From NCBI RefSeq assembly GCF_006438875.1, contig NZ_RCZH01000010.1:74758-138757 (forward strand): a DNA stretch of 64,000 nt, read 5' to 3'. This DNA is from Flavobacterium pectinovorum (GTDB lineage Bacteria > Bacteroidota > Bacteroidia > Flavobacteriales > Flavobacteriaceae). Positions 34,554 through 43,733 of the stretch are shown here, piece after piece. The notes beneath the pieces are model-generated. The model did no database searches. It was not told the origin of the DNA and saw nothing but the letters and a program-made list of their open reading frames with translations. How positions within the stretch are numbered: the stretch's first letter is position 1; each line of letters opens with the position of its first letter. The position numbers and the translations under genes were made by a program.

Positions 34554-35159
34554 TTACAAATCTTTTTCCAGATTTTTTCTGATGCGGCTTAACTGCGTTG
34601 GTGTAATTCCTAAATGCGATGCGATATGCAATAGCGGAATTCTTTCTGAAATATCCGGATGTTTGGATAGAAGATGTAGATATCTTTCGGTTGCATTTTC
34701 CATTACTAAGGAGATTTCGCGTTGTTCTTTTTCGATAACCCAATTCTTTTCTAAATAGGCAATGTAATAGTTTTTCAGATCATTATTTTGGTCAATTAAT
34801 GCTCTGTATTTTTTATAATTAAGATTAATCAAAATGGAATCTTCAAGTGCTTCAATCGTAAAATTTGAAGGAGCTTGTTGTAGTAATGAAGCTTTTGAAC
34901 CTGCAAAATCTCCTTCGAGAAAGATATTTTTGTTATAAATATTTCCGGCAGCATCCGTTATAAAAGCTCGCAAAGCACCTTTGGCTATAAAATGAATCTC
35001 TTTTGCAATTTGCTCGTTTCTTAAAAGTATTTCTCCTTTTTTTATGGATTGAAATTCAGCTATATTTTCTATTAATTGCCAGGAAGCTTGCGAAATAGGG
35101 GCATAGCTTTTGAATTTTAATTTTAAATCGTTTAAATATTTGGTTTGATTGATTGACAT
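34554..35159 (-). CDS. Crp/Fnr-family transcriptional regulator
   Basis: A 201-residue protein starting at MSINQTKYLND; the 22 residues upstream derive from a repeat tract. An N-terminal cyclic-nucleotide-binding-like beta barrel (KKGEILLRNEQIAKEIHFIAKGALRAF) lacks a clear cAMP phosphate cassette. The C-terminal helix-turn-helix is LHIASHLGITPTQLSRIRKNLE. This short group is common in Bacteroidota, usually with unknown ligand and often controlling a nearby gene. No Fe-S Cys cluster is present. Confidence 0.9.
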   Translation of the reverse strand: MSINQTKYLNDLKLKFKSYAPISQASWQLIENIAEFQSIKKGEILLRNEQIAKEIHFIAKGALRAFITDAAGNIYNKNIFLEGDFAGSKASLLQQAPSNFTIEALEDSILINLNYKKYRALIDQNNDLKNYYIAYLEKNWVIEKEQREISLVMENATERYLHLLSKHPDISERIPLLHIASHLGITPTQLSRIRKNLEKDL

Positions 35160-35380
35160 TTTGTTGAAGTTTTTTTGCCGAAAAGTCGCTAAGGCGGAAT
35201 TTTTTTTTTGCCACGAATTGCACAAATTTACGCAAATTATTATTGTTGTAAATTTTGAAAATATTGCTTTGAAGTAATTCGTGAATTCGTGGCTGTAAAA
35301 TTATCTATGAGTTTAATCGCCACGAATTCACGAATTATTTTTAAAAACTTTGTGTCTTAGCGACTTCGTGGCAAATAAAA
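35160..35380. repeat. CACGAATT-type inverted repeat modules
   Basis: Contains TTGCCACGAATTGCACAAAT facing AATTCGTGAATTCGTGGC and a further CGCCACGAATTCACGAATT, plus TTAGCGACTTCGTGGC. Together they can fold into long hairpins. Related modules occur in 12300-12410. No ORF. Confidence 0.6.
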
Positions 35381-35414
35381 AAAACGCTGCAAAACCTAAG
35401 TCTCACAGCGTTTT
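35381..35414 (-). terminator. Terminator of the RND efflux operon
   Basis: A 9-bp stem AAAACGCTG (35381-35389) with CAGCGTTTT (35406-35414). On the minus strand it comes 30 bp after the last operon stop and is followed by a run of T. Confidence 0.85.
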
Positions 35415-35443
35415 CATCTCAAAAAATAAATAATTAACGGGTA

Positions 35444-36862
35444 TTATTTCCAACCGCCGCCCAATGCGCGATATAACTCGGTATTGGCAGAAAGTTGTGC
35501 TCTTTTAATGTCTGCTAATTCTAACTCGCTTTGCAATAAATTTGCTTGCGCAGAAAGAACTTCTAAATATTCAGCCATACCATTTTTGAATAACAAATTG
35601 GCATTTTTAATAGCTTGTTGCAACGTTTTTACACGTTCTTTCAAAAATGATTCTTGCTGTTGTAGTTTTTCAACTTTTACCAAAGCATCAGAAACTTCGC
35701 TAACGGCAACCAAAACAGATTGTCTGAAACTTAAAACTGCTTTTTCTCTTTCGGCAACTGCAATATTGTATTGCGTTCTTACTTTTTTATTGTTTAGTAA
35801 AGGCTGAGTTAAACCGCCTGCAACAGTTCCGAACAATGAAGCCGGAATGTTGAACCAATTGCTGGTTTCGAATGAATTTACTCCGCCTTGAGCAGTAATT
35901 CTTAGTGCTGGGTATAAATCAGCTTTTGTGATTCCTACGTTTGCGTTGGCTACTTTAAGGGCTAATTCAGCACTTTTTACATCTGGTCTTCTACTTACTA
36001 ATGAAGACGGAATTCCGATTGCACTATTGTTTTTAACTTCAAGTGTACTTAAACGAATTGATCTTGTTTTTGAATTTGGAAATGATCCTGTCAAAACGCT
36101 CAAAGCATTTTCCTGAATAGCAATGTTTTGTTCTAATAAAGGAATCAATTGTGCTGAAACTAATTTTTGTGCTTCTGATTGTTGAATCGCTAATGAAGTT
36201 ACCTGTCCGGCATCATATTTTAGTTTGATGATACTTGTTGTACTATCATTCAGTTGCAGGTTTTGTTTTGCAATTTCTAATTGTGCGTCCAACATTAAAA
36301 GATTGTAATATCCTTTAGAAACATTGGCTACAATAGTTGTTTGCAACGCTTTCTTAACTTCTTCTGATTGAAGATAACCTGCAAAAGCTCCTTTTTTCTG
36401 ATTTTTGATTTTCCCCCAAATGTCCGCTTCCCAAGAAAGTGAGGCTCCGGCAGAATAATCATCAATATGATTTTGGCCCAAAGCCTGACTTAAATTTTTT
36501 CCTGTAAAGCTATTATCAGACGGATTGCTGGTACTTGCCGTTACATTCAGATTAACCTGAGGAACATTTCCCCATTTTGATTGTGTGAATCTGTATTGTG
36601 CAATTTCGATGTTTTTAATAGCAATTTGCAAATCATTGTTTCTTGCAACGGCGCTATCGATCAATTGAATAATATCTTTTTCGGTATAGAAGTTTTTCCA
36701 CTCCACATCAGCAATACTGGTCGTATCTTTTGAAACAGATGCACTCCTGAAATTTTCAGGAAATGCATCTTTTGGAGTTTCAATATCCTTCGAAACCTTA
36801 CAGGATATTATTGTGGTGATCAAAATAGCGATCATCACGATTTTGGTTATATAATTTTTCAT
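35444..36862 (-). CDS. Outer-membrane efflux lipoprotein (OprM/NodT type)
   Basis: A 472-residue lipoprotein starting at MKNYITKIVM, with lipobox TIISC (Cys21). It carries the two outer-membrane efflux repeats of the TolC superfamily, including the paired helices RNNDLQIAIKNIEIAQYRF and LSWEADIWGKIKNQKKG, and PSSLVSRRPDVKSAEL, the NodT-type signature. It forms the trimeric outer-membrane duct for the RND pump encoded just upstream. Third structural gene of the operon regulated by the TetR gene at 41641-42234. A small ORF repeating its N-terminus lies directly before it. Confidence 0.94.
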   Translation of the reverse strand: MKNYITKIVMIAILITTIISCKVSKDIETPKDAFPENFRSASVSKDTTSIADVEWKNFYTEKDIIQLIDSAVARNNDLQIAIKNIEIAQYRFTQSKWGNVPQVNLNVTASTSNPSDNSFTGKNLSQALGQNHIDDYSAGASLSWEADIWGKIKNQKKGAFAGYLQSEEVKKALQTTIVANVSKGYYNLLMLDAQLEIAKQNLQLNDSTTSIIKLKYDAGQVTSLAIQQSEAQKLVSAQLIPLLEQNIAIQENALSVLTGSFPNSKTRSIRLSTLEVKNNSAIGIPSSLVSRRPDVKSAELALKVANANVGITKADLYPALRITAQGGVNSFETSNWFNIPASLFGTVAGGLTQPLLNNKKVRTQYNIAVAEREKAVLSFRQSVLVAVSEVSDALVKVEKLQQQESFLKERVKTLQQAIKNANLLFKNGMAEYLEVLSAQANLLQSELELADIKRAQLSANTELYRALGGGWK

Positions 36863-36876
36863 TTTATGTTTTGTCA

Positions 36877-36990
36877 TTAAATTTCTGTACAAGTATCTTT
36901 TCTGCTTTCAAGATCTCTTGAAATTTTATAGGATATGTATCCAATGCCGGCAATGATGGCTATTAGGATTGTCGTTATATAATTTTCCAT
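36877..36990 (-). CDS. Small ORF duplicating the efflux lipoprotein N-terminus
   Basis: A 37-residue ORF, MENYITTILIAIIAGIGYIS then YKISRDLESRKDTCTEI, between the pump and the outer-membrane lipoprotein genes. It aligns without gaps to the first 32 residues of that lipoprotein: 15 identical positions, including NYIT, IS, K, S, D, E and KD, but the lipobox Cys is Tyr. Its stop overlaps an ATG (TAATG) of the longer lipoprotein frame. Either a remnant of a tandem duplication or a translated membrane peptide of the pump; I cannot tell which. Confidence 0.5.
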   Translation of the reverse strand: MENYITTILIAIIAGIGYISYKISRDLESRKDTCTEI

Positions 36991-36992
36991 TT

Positions 36993-39900
36993 TTATTTTT
37001 CTTCTTCGTTATGAATTACGGCTACTGGTTTTCCAGAAACCTTTTCTTGTAAATGTTGGAATACGATGAATAAAACCGGGATGATTAATAGCCCTAGAAT
37101 TACTCCTGAAATCATACCTCCGGCGGCACCAATACTAATCGAGTGGTTACCTTGTGCTGATGGTCCTGTGGCGCTCATCATCGGGATTAATCCCACAACA
37201 AAAGCTAGTGACGTCATAATAATTGGTCTTAAACGTAGTTTCGCAGCATCTATTGATGCTCTGACTAATGCCTGACCTGATTTTCGTTTTTGGACGGCGA
37301 ACTCGACAATCAGAATTGCGTTCTTGGCGAGCAGTCCAATCAACATTACCAATGCAACTTGTACATAAATGTTGTTTTCGATTCCTGTTAATCCAATGGC
37401 AACAAATACTCCAAAAATACCTGCAGGAATTGATAAGATTACGGCCAATGGCAAGATGTAACTTTCATACTGTGCAGCAAGTAAGAAATAGACGAATATC
37501 AAACACAGTAAGAAAATCGTTGCTGACTGACCTCCGGAAGCAATCTCTTCACGAGTTTGTCCTGAAAATTCAAAACCATAACCTGCAGGCAATTGTTGTG
37601 CTGCAACTTCCTGAATTGCTTTGATGGCATCACCGGAACTAAATCCTGGTTTTGGAATCGCATTAATCGAAATAGAATTAAACAAGTTGTATCTCGAAGC
37701 GGTTTCAGAACCATAAATACGGCTTAGTTTTACTAAAGTATTTATTGGCACCATTTCGCCTGTTTTGTTTTTCACGAAAACTCTGTCAATTGATGACGGA
37801 TCTGCTCTGTCAGCAATATCTGCCTGAACAACAACTCGGTAATATTTACCAAATCTGTTAAAGTCGGATGCTTGTGCACTACCAAAATAGGTTTGCATGG
37901 TTTGTAAAATGTCTTTTACATTTACGCCTAATTGGTTTGCTTTCTCATCGTTAATATCCAATTGTAATTGAGGATAATCGGCTTTGAAAGAAGTAAATGC
38001 TACTGCAATCTCCGGACGTTTCATCAATTCTCCGATGAAAGTTTGAGAAATTCCACTAAACTTATCCAGTTTTCCTCCGGTTTTATCCTGAAGAACTAAA
38101 TCTAACGCTTCAACGTTACTAAATCCCGGAACGGTTGGGAAACTAAATACGAAGAAACTTCCTCCGGTGATTGCTCCTAATTTTCCTTGAACATCAGCCA
38201 TAATTTTGTTGATGTCTTTGATTTCTCCACGCTCTTCATTTGGCTTAAGCAATACGAAAACAACTGCAGAAGATGGACTTGTCGAGTTGGTTAACAAGTT
38301 GAAACCTGAAATTGCGGTTACAAATCGTGATGCATCTAAACCTCTTAAAGTATTTTCTGCCTGAGTCATTACTTTTTGGGTTCCGTCAAGAGATGTTCCT
38401 GAAGGTGTGTTTACTGCAATTGCAATAAATCCTTGATCTTCTGTTGGGATAAATCCTGCAGGAGTAGTTTTAACCATCACAATTGTTGCGAAAGTAATTA
38501 AAGCTAATCCACCTAAACTAACCCATTTGTTACGAATTAAGAATCTCAAACCTCCAACATAACGGTTGGTTAAAGCATCAAAACTGTTATTGAATCCGGC
38601 AAAGAATTTTTCTTTAAATCCTTTTTTCTCATAAGCTATATCTCCGTGTTCTCCGGCGTGATTGTCTTTTAAGAATAATGCAGCAAGTGCAGGACTTAAA
38701 GTTAATGCGTTTACTGCCGAAATTACAATTGCAATTGCCATCGTAAAGGCAAACTGACGATAGAAAACTCCTGTAGAGCCTTCCATAAAACCAACCGGCA
38801 GGAATACAGCAGCCATTACCAGCGTAATCGAGATAATAGCACCCGTTATTTCGTGCATTGCTTCATGGGTTGCTACTTTTGGAGACAAGTGTTTATGCTC
38901 CATTTTCGCATGCACCGCCTCGACGACCACAATCGCATCATCTACCACAATACCAATCGCCAGAATTAATGCGAAAAGTGTTAGAAGGTTGATCGAGAAT
39001 CCGAATAACTGCATGAAGAAGAACGTTCCTAAAATTGCTACAGGTACAGCAATAGCCGGGATTAATGTTGATCTAAAATCCTGCAAGAATATAAATACTA
39101 CAATAAATACTAATATAAATGCTTCGATTAAAGTATGCTCAACTTGTTCTATAGATTGATCCAGAGATACTTTTGTACTATAGAAAATGTTGTGTTTAAT
39201 TCCTTTAGGGAAATCTTTTGAGGCTTTCACCATCAATTTGTTGATTGCAACCTGAATATCATTTGAGTTAGAACCTGCTAACTGAATGATACCAATTACA
39301 ACTCCTTTTTTACCATTTAAACGTGTTAAACTGTTGTAGGAGTAAGCACCAAGTTCTACTCTGGCTACATCTTTAAGGCGAAGTACTGAGCCATCAGCAT
39401 TAGAACGTATAGCAATATTTTCATATTCTTCGGGTTTGGTTAATTTTCCTTTGTATTTAATAACGTATTCAAAAACCTCTTTACTTCTTTCTCCAAATTT
39501 ACCCGGAGCAGCTTCCAAACTCTTATCCTGAATTGCGCTCATGATTTCGTTTGGTGTCACTTTGTAAGTTGACATTTGTGTTGGATTCAACCAAACACGC
39601 ATTGAGTAGTCTTTTACACCTCCAAAAATACTTGCTGATCCAACTCCCGGAATACGTTTGATCTCCGGAATAATATTGATCTGAGCATAATTGGCAACAA
39701 AAGTCTGATCATATTTTGACTCATCATCGGTATACATACCAATCGCCATGATAAAACTGTTTTGTTGTTTTGCAGTCGTTACACCTTGTTGTACAACCTC
39801 TGCAGGCAATTGACTTGTTGCCTGAGCAACTCTGTTCTGAACGTTAACGGCCGCCTGATCTGCATTAGTTCCTAATTTAAAGAAAACGGTAATAGCAAGA

Positions 39901-40160
39901 GATCCGTCGTTACTGGCTGTAGAACTCATGTAAGTCATGTTTTCAACACCGTTTATAGATTCTTCCAGTGATGGTGCTACAGAACGTAAAACCGTTTCTG
40001 CATTTGCTCCCGGATAAACTGCCGTAACCAAAACCGATGGCGGCGCAATATCAGGAAACTGTTGTAAGGGCAACTTCGTAAGACCAAGTATACCTAATAT
40101 TACCAATAAAATGGAAATAACGGTTGCCAGTACAGGTCTTTGTATAAATATTTTGAACAT
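36993..40160 (-). CDS. HAE1-type RND multidrug efflux pump, inner-membrane subunit
   Basis: A 1055-residue protein, full length for AcrB-like pumps. Start MFKIFIQRPVLATVISILLV, the periplasmic porter domain PDIAPPSVLVTAVYPGANAE, transmembrane helix 4 with the proton-relay GIVVDDAIVVVEAVH (paired Asp), PLGFMEGSTGVFYRQFAFT, and a second half homologous to the first. It exports hydrophobic and amphiphilic compounds using the proton gradient. The adaptor gene lies 11 bp upstream and the duct gene follows, giving a complete tripartite system. Confidence 0.97.
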   Translation of the reverse strand: MFKIFIQRPVLATVISILLVILGILGLTKLPLQQFPDIAPPSVLVTAVYPGANAETVLRSVAPSLEESINGVENMTYMSSTASNDGSLAITVFFKLGTNADQAAVNVQNRVAQATSQLPAEVVQQGVTTAKQQNSFIMAIGMYTDDESKYDQTFVANYAQINIIPEIKRIPGVGSASIFGGVKDYSMRVWLNPTQMSTYKVTPNEIMSAIQDKSLEAAPGKFGERSKEVFEYVIKYKGKLTKPEEYENIAIRSNADGSVLRLKDVARVELGAYSYNSLTRLNGKKGVVIGIIQLAGSNSNDIQVAINKLMVKASKDFPKGIKHNIFYSTKVSLDQSIEQVEHTLIEAFILVFIVVFIFLQDFRSTLIPAIAVPVAILGTFFFMQLFGFSINLLTLFALILAIGIVVDDAIVVVEAVHAKMEHKHLSPKVATHEAMHEITGAIISITLVMAAVFLPVGFMEGSTGVFYRQFAFTMAIAIVISAVNALTLSPALAALFLKDNHAGEHGDIAYEKKGFKEKFFAGFNNSFDALTNRYVGGLRFLIRNKWVSLGGLALITFATIVMVKTTPAGFIPTEDQGFIAIAVNTPSGTSLDGTQKVMTQAENTLRGLDASRFVTAISGFNLLTNSTSPSSAVVFVLLKPNEERGEIKDINKIMADVQGKLGAITGGSFFVFSFPTVPGFSNVEALDLVLQDKTGGKLDKFSGISQTFIGELMKRPEIAVAFTSFKADYPQLQLDINDEKANQLGVNVKDILQTMQTYFGSAQASDFNRFGKYYRVVVQADIADRADPSSIDRVFVKNKTGEMVPINTLVKLSRIYGSETASRYNLFNSISINAIPKPGFSSGDAIKAIQEVAAQQLPAGYGFEFSGQTREEIASGGQSATIFLLCLIFVYFLLAAQYESYILPLAVILSIPAGIFGVFVAIGLTGIENNIYVQVALVMLIGLLAKNAILIVEFAVQKRKSGQALVRASIDAAKLRLRPIIMTSLAFVVGLIPMMSATGPSAQGNHSISIGAAGGMISGVILGLLIIPVLFIVFQHLQEKVSGKPVAVIHNEEEK

Positions 40161-40171
40161 TTTCGTAAAAA

Positions 40172-41320
40172 TTATTTTTTAGTAATTATTTGGGCAACTT
40201 TTGAAGGTGATGTTTTTTCAGGTTGAATAACCTGTCCTTCCTGAAGTTTATCAATACCGCTTAATACAATTTGGTCACCAGTTTTTACACCATCTTTGAT
40301 AAGATAGTTTGTACCGCTTTTACCAATAACTGTAATAGGCATTTTGTTAACCTTGTTGTCTTTGTTTACAGTAAAAACAAAAACTTTATCCTGCATTTCA
40401 ACCGTAGCAGATTGTGGCACTAAAAGTGCATCGTCATGTTGAAGACCTAAACGAATTTTCCCTGTGTTTCCAGAACGTAAAGTTCCGCCTGCATTAGGAA
40501 AAGTTGCTCTTAAAGTAATTGCTCCGGTAGTTTTATCAAATTGACCGTCTACCATATCGATTTTTCCCGTTTGAGGATAAGCGTTATTGTCTGCAAGGAT
40601 TAAAGTTACAGGAGGTAATTTTTTTAGTTTATCACCAATACTATTTCCTGCATATTGCGCTTTAAAGTTGATAAAATCTGTTTCTCCTAAAGAGAAATAA
40701 GCAAAAACTTCATGAACATCAGATAAGTTAGTCAATGGTTCAACATCAGTTGCAGAAACTAAACTTCCTTGTTTTTTAGGCAATCTTCCAATGTAACCAC
40801 TAACAGGGGCTGTTACATTTGTATATCCTAAATTAATTTTGGCAGATCCTACCATTGCTTTTGCTTGTTCGATATTTGCAGCAGCAATTTTTTGAGAAGC
40901 TTTAGCCGTTTTTAATTGATAATCAGAAACTACTTTGTTTTGTACAAGCGGAGTTAATTTATCAACTTCTAATTGAGCGTTAATCAAAGCAGCTTCATAA
41001 GCATGAAGACTTGCCAAAGCATTATTTAATTGCTCACGAAAAGGACGTTCGTTTATTTTGAATAAAGTTTGACCTTTAGTTACATAAGCACCTTCGTCTA
41101 CAAAAACTCTTTCAAGGTTTCCGCTTACCTGAGGGCGAATTTCAACGTCAACTGTCCCTTGTATAGAAGCAGGATATTCAGCATCTGTAGTAGTGTTTTC
41201 GCTTGTGATCGCTAAAACTGGCAATAATGGTGGCGCAGGAGCTGCTGGAGCTTGCGATTTATCTGCACAACTGCTTAGCACAAGTGCCAGAATAAAACTG
41301 GTTATAATTACATTTTTCAT
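40172..41320 (-). CDS. RND efflux periplasmic adaptor lipoprotein
   Basis: A 382-residue lipoprotein starting at MKNVIITSFILA with lipobox VLSSC; 25 extra upstream residues in frame lack a signal. It has the membrane-fusion-protein layout: barrel-sandwich strand VEIRPQVSGNLERVFVDEGAYVTKGQTLF, an alpha-helical hairpin (about 95-150), then APVSGYIGRLPKKQGSLVS and the beta-barrel and membrane-proximal domains. It links pump and outer-membrane duct. First gene of the pump operon; the 320-bp region upstream holds four operator-like palindromes. Confidence 0.95.
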   Translation of the reverse strand: MKNVIITSFILALVLSSCADKSQAPAAPAPPLLPVLAITSENTTTDAEYPASIQGTVDVEIRPQVSGNLERVFVDEGAYVTKGQTLFKINERPFREQLNNALASLHAYEAALINAQLEVDKLTPLVQNKVVSDYQLKTAKASQKIAAANIEQAKAMVGSAKINLGYTNVTAPVSGYIGRLPKKQGSLVSATDVEPLTNLSDVHEVFAYFSLGETDFINFKAQYAGNSIGDKLKKLPPVTLILADNNAYPQTGKIDMVDGQFDKTTGAITLRATFPNAGGTLRSGNTGKIRLGLQHDDALLVPQSATVEMQDKVFVFTVNKDNKVNKMPITVIGKSGTNYLIKDGVKTGDQIVLSGIDKLQEGQVIQPEKTSPSKVAQIITKK

Positions 41321-41416
41321 TTTCGTATTGGTTTTAATTTGTTGGACATTCTTATTGTTTAAATTTTGTGGTATTCGGATATTCTCGGCATTCATATTTA
41401 ATTATATTAAATTATC

Positions 41417-41621
41417 TAACGTTGTTAAGTAGAATTGTGCAAAAAACCATACAATGATGCTTTCGAATTCTATTTCGTAATTGGTATTAAATTATTTATC
41501 ACTGTTAAGTAAAATCGAAAAAAAACTCCGATATTACTCTATTAAATTTTCTAACACTGTTAAGTAAAGTGGTAAAAAAATAGTTTTGCTAAATTATGTA
41601 TTAAATCATTTATCACTGTTA
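41417..41621 (-). promoter_or_regulatory. Array of four TetR operator candidates before the efflux operon
   Basis: Four copies of an 11-bp near-palindrome sit at 41417-41427 (TAACGTTGTTA), 41497-41507 (TATCACTGTTA), 41552-41562 (TAACACTGTTA, perfect) and 41611-41621 (TATCACTGTTA). Each lies in a longer conserved block beginning ATTAAAT and ending TTAAGT. Spacings are 80, 55 and 59 bp. A fifth copy lies in the promoter of the TetR gene itself. Confidence 0.75.
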
Positions 41622-41640
41622 AGTTAAAATGAAATTTTTT

Positions 41641-42234
41641 TTATTGTATTGATTTTATAATTCCACCAATCGCATCTTTTAGAATTTGATTGTTGATAGT
41701 TTCCATGATTTCACTTTTGTTGATGATGTTAATCGCAATCAAACCGTGAATAACAGAGAAAAAAGTAAAATATTTTTGTTTGATAACTTCATCAGTAGGA
41801 TTGCTGTTTTTCATAATTTCAGCAATTACCGAAGTGAATAGTTTATAAGGCCTTTCCTGAGCAGAACATTGTTGCTGACAACAATTCATTTGCACTCCAA
41901 ACATGACCTGATACATTTCGGTATCAGTAAACGCAAAATCCCAATACGCCATCCACATAGCTTCTAATTGTTCTTCCGGTTTTTCAAATTTATCGCGAGC
42001 TTCCTGAAGTTCTTTTGCTAACTTAATAAAACCTTTTCCAGTTAGTTCATTTAAAATCGCTTCCTTATTCGAGAAGTATTCATAAATGATAGGAGCAGTA
42101 TATTCGATCTTGTCAGCAATTTTTCTCATACTCAGACCTTGCCATCCTTCTTCTTTAACGATAGCATAAGCAGCCTCAAGAATGTTACTTCTTGTCTCTT
42201 CTTTTTGTCTTAAAATACGATCTTTACTAGCCAT
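41641..42234 (-). CDS. TetR/AcrR-family repressor of the RND efflux operon
   Basis: A 197-residue regulator. The N-terminal helix-turn-helix is WQGLSMRKIADKIEYTAPIIYEYFSNKEAI (about 34-63); the C-terminal ligand domain includes a Cys-rich patch, QMNCCQQQCSAQ (about 122-133), unusual for TetR and possibly redox- or metal-responsive. It precedes the pump operon on the same strand. Operator-like palindromes both upstream and downstream suggest it represses itself and the pump. Confidence 0.93.
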   Translation of the reverse strand: MASKDRILRQKEETRSNILEAAYAIVKEEGWQGLSMRKIADKIEYTAPIIYEYFSNKEAILNELTGKGFIKLAKELQEARDKFEKPEEQLEAMWMAYWDFAFTDTEMYQVMFGVQMNCCQQQCSAQERPYKLFTSVIAEIMKNSNPTDEVIKQKYFTFFSVIHGLIAINIINKSEIMETINNQILKDAIGGIIKSIQ

Positions 42235-42256
42235 TTTATTTAAGTATTAAATTGTT

Positions 42257-42277
42257 TAACACCGTTAGGCAAATGTA
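42257..42277 (-). promoter_or_regulatory. Promoter -7 box and operator of the efflux TetR gene
   Basis: On the minus strand TACATTTG (42277-42270) matches the -7 consensus and is followed 2 bp later by the palindrome TAACGGTGTTA (42267-42257), the same motif as the four-copy array. No exact TTG is found at the usual distance. The start codon is 22 bp further on. Confidence 0.7.
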
Positions 42278-42434
42278 TGGCGGTTTTTCTGATTATGAAA
42301 TAATTTTGTCATAATATTTTCTTATTGTTGTATAGACAAATGTCAAAAGCCATCAAAAACCTTTATTTATAAGGACTTTTTCGAGTATATTTTTTTTAAG
42401 GAGCAGATCATTTTCGTGTTTCAAGACCCTTTTT

Positions 42435-43075
42435 CCCGCTGTCCATTGTATCTTTTATGGCATCCCGAGGCTTCGGGACCGCCATAAAAGGATGCCATTT
42501 CCATCGGGGCTAGGCGAGAAAATCTATTTTTTATGAGATTTTAAAACAAAAAAATACAAAATCATATATTCCAAAAGAATTATAAATAATGTATGATTAT
42601 AAAAGATAGCGGTTTAAAATAGATATGTATCGTACAAATTCATGCGTTAAACCGAATTAAAATCCGACCCTACAATATTATTAGAGCCAACGGCTCTTTT
42701 TGAATTCATTTAATAATCACCACATAAATTTCAAAATTCCGAAGGAATGACAAATATTGCAGAGCTGGACTTTAGTCCAGTTTAAAAGAATAACGTATTT
42801 ATTATATCAGCGTTTTCGCTTTAGCGAATCAGTAAAATCAGCGTCTAATTTTGACGCGGATAAAACAGATTTACTCCGTAAAAACGCGGATAAAAACGGA
42901 TTTGATTTGCAATGTTTTTTATTTTTTAAAAGCTTAACTTAATGACATTGCCCATCGGGTTAAGATATTGCATTCGATATAAAACTGATATCGCTCCGCT
43001 GGAGCTTTAGCCGTAAATCTTATATTGTCTATAAATATGATGCTCCGCCGGAGCTTAGAATAAGAAATGCTTTTT
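42435..43075. repeat. Intergenic block of mixed palindromic repeats
   Basis: 848 bp (42235-43082) without a gene. It contains a CCCGCTGTCCATTGTATC ... CATCGGGGCTAGGC element (about 42436-42515, a relative of 56750-56812), an inner ATCCCGAGGCTTCGGGA hairpin, an AGAGCCAACGGCTCT hairpin near 42685, a TGGACTTTAGTCCA hairpin near 42767, modules of GACGCGGATAAAACAGATTT (near 42853), and GCTCCGCTGGAGC / GCTCCGCCGGAGC hairpins near 42994 and 43042. Confidence 0.7.
42932..42950. mobile_element. Solo end of the MITE-like family
   Basis: GCTTAACTTAATGACATTG matches the left end (complement) of the elements at 14273 and 17422, including the AGCTT extension inside the end. No partner end is visible on either side, so this is a remnant. 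Confidence 0.6.
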
Positions 43076-43082
43076 CTAATTC

Positions 43083-43535
43083 TTATTTTATAAAATCCAT
43101 TTCCACGTGCTCAATTCCAGCATCCAGAAAATAATTATCAGTTTGTCTGAATCCGTTTTTGATATAAAATTGAGTTGCAATTACTTGTGCGTACAAATAA
43201 ATCTTGCTTTCGTTTTTTAAATCTTCTAATATTTTTTGCAAAATCGCTTCTCCAATTCGTTGACCTCGAAAGGTATTTAAAACTGCAATTCTTTCAATTT
43301 TAGCGCCTTTTTCCATTTTTCTATATCGGGCAGCTCCAGCAGGCAAGCCATTAACGGTCGCCAAATAATGAATTGCCTCATCATCATCCTGAGATTCTCT
43401 CTCTTGAGAAACATTTTGTTCTTCGACAAATACTTGTCTTCTTATTGAAAATGCAGTTTCAATTAGGTTTTGATCTTCAACTTTTTCAATTTTAATTTGA
43501 CTTTCGAAAGTGTTTTGAGGAGTATTATTTTTCAT
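43083..43535 (-). CDS. GNAT-family N-acetyltransferase
   Basis: A 150-residue ElaA-like acetyltransferase: FSIRRQVFVEEQNVSQERESQD core (SIRRQVFVEEQNV) near the start, then the acetyl-CoA site RIAVLNTFRGQRIGEAIL and closing FYIKNGFRQTDNYFLDAGIEH. VFVEEQ and the DAGIxH end are typical of this small subgroup. Substrate unknown. Stand-alone gene flanked by repeats upstream and a 198-bp AT-rich gap downstream of the next gene. Confidence 0.88.
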   Translation of the reverse strand: MKNNTPQNTFESQIKIEKVEDQNLIETAFSIRRQVFVEEQNVSQERESQDDDEAIHYLATVNGLPAGAARYRKMEKGAKIERIAVLNTFRGQRIGEAILQKILEDLKNESKIYLYAQVIATQFYIKNGFRQTDNYFLDAGIEHVEMDFIK

Positions 43536-43733
43536 TTCTTTACTTATAATATACTTTAAATGCTTTAAAAATTAGCTTGTATCAATGCATAGAACTAATC
43601 TGTGTACAAATTTACGTAGTTAACTACATATATTCAAAAGAAATTTAAAATTTAAGTTTTATTTATATTTTTTGGACTTTAATAACGGTATTTTTATTTT
43701 TGAAATTATTTAAAGGAATTAATAATTAGTAAA

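Noticed and set aside
41417..41621. A CRISPR-like array from regularly spaced TTAAGT blocks
   Set aside because: Repeats are short, vary in sequence, have unequal spacing and lie in a promoter beside a TetR gene; operators explain them better.
42508..42950. A larger mobile element ending at the solo inverted end 42932-42950, with CCATCGGG as target duplication
   Set aside because: CCATCGGG also occurs near 42500, but no matching terminal inverted repeat is present there, so the pairing is chance.
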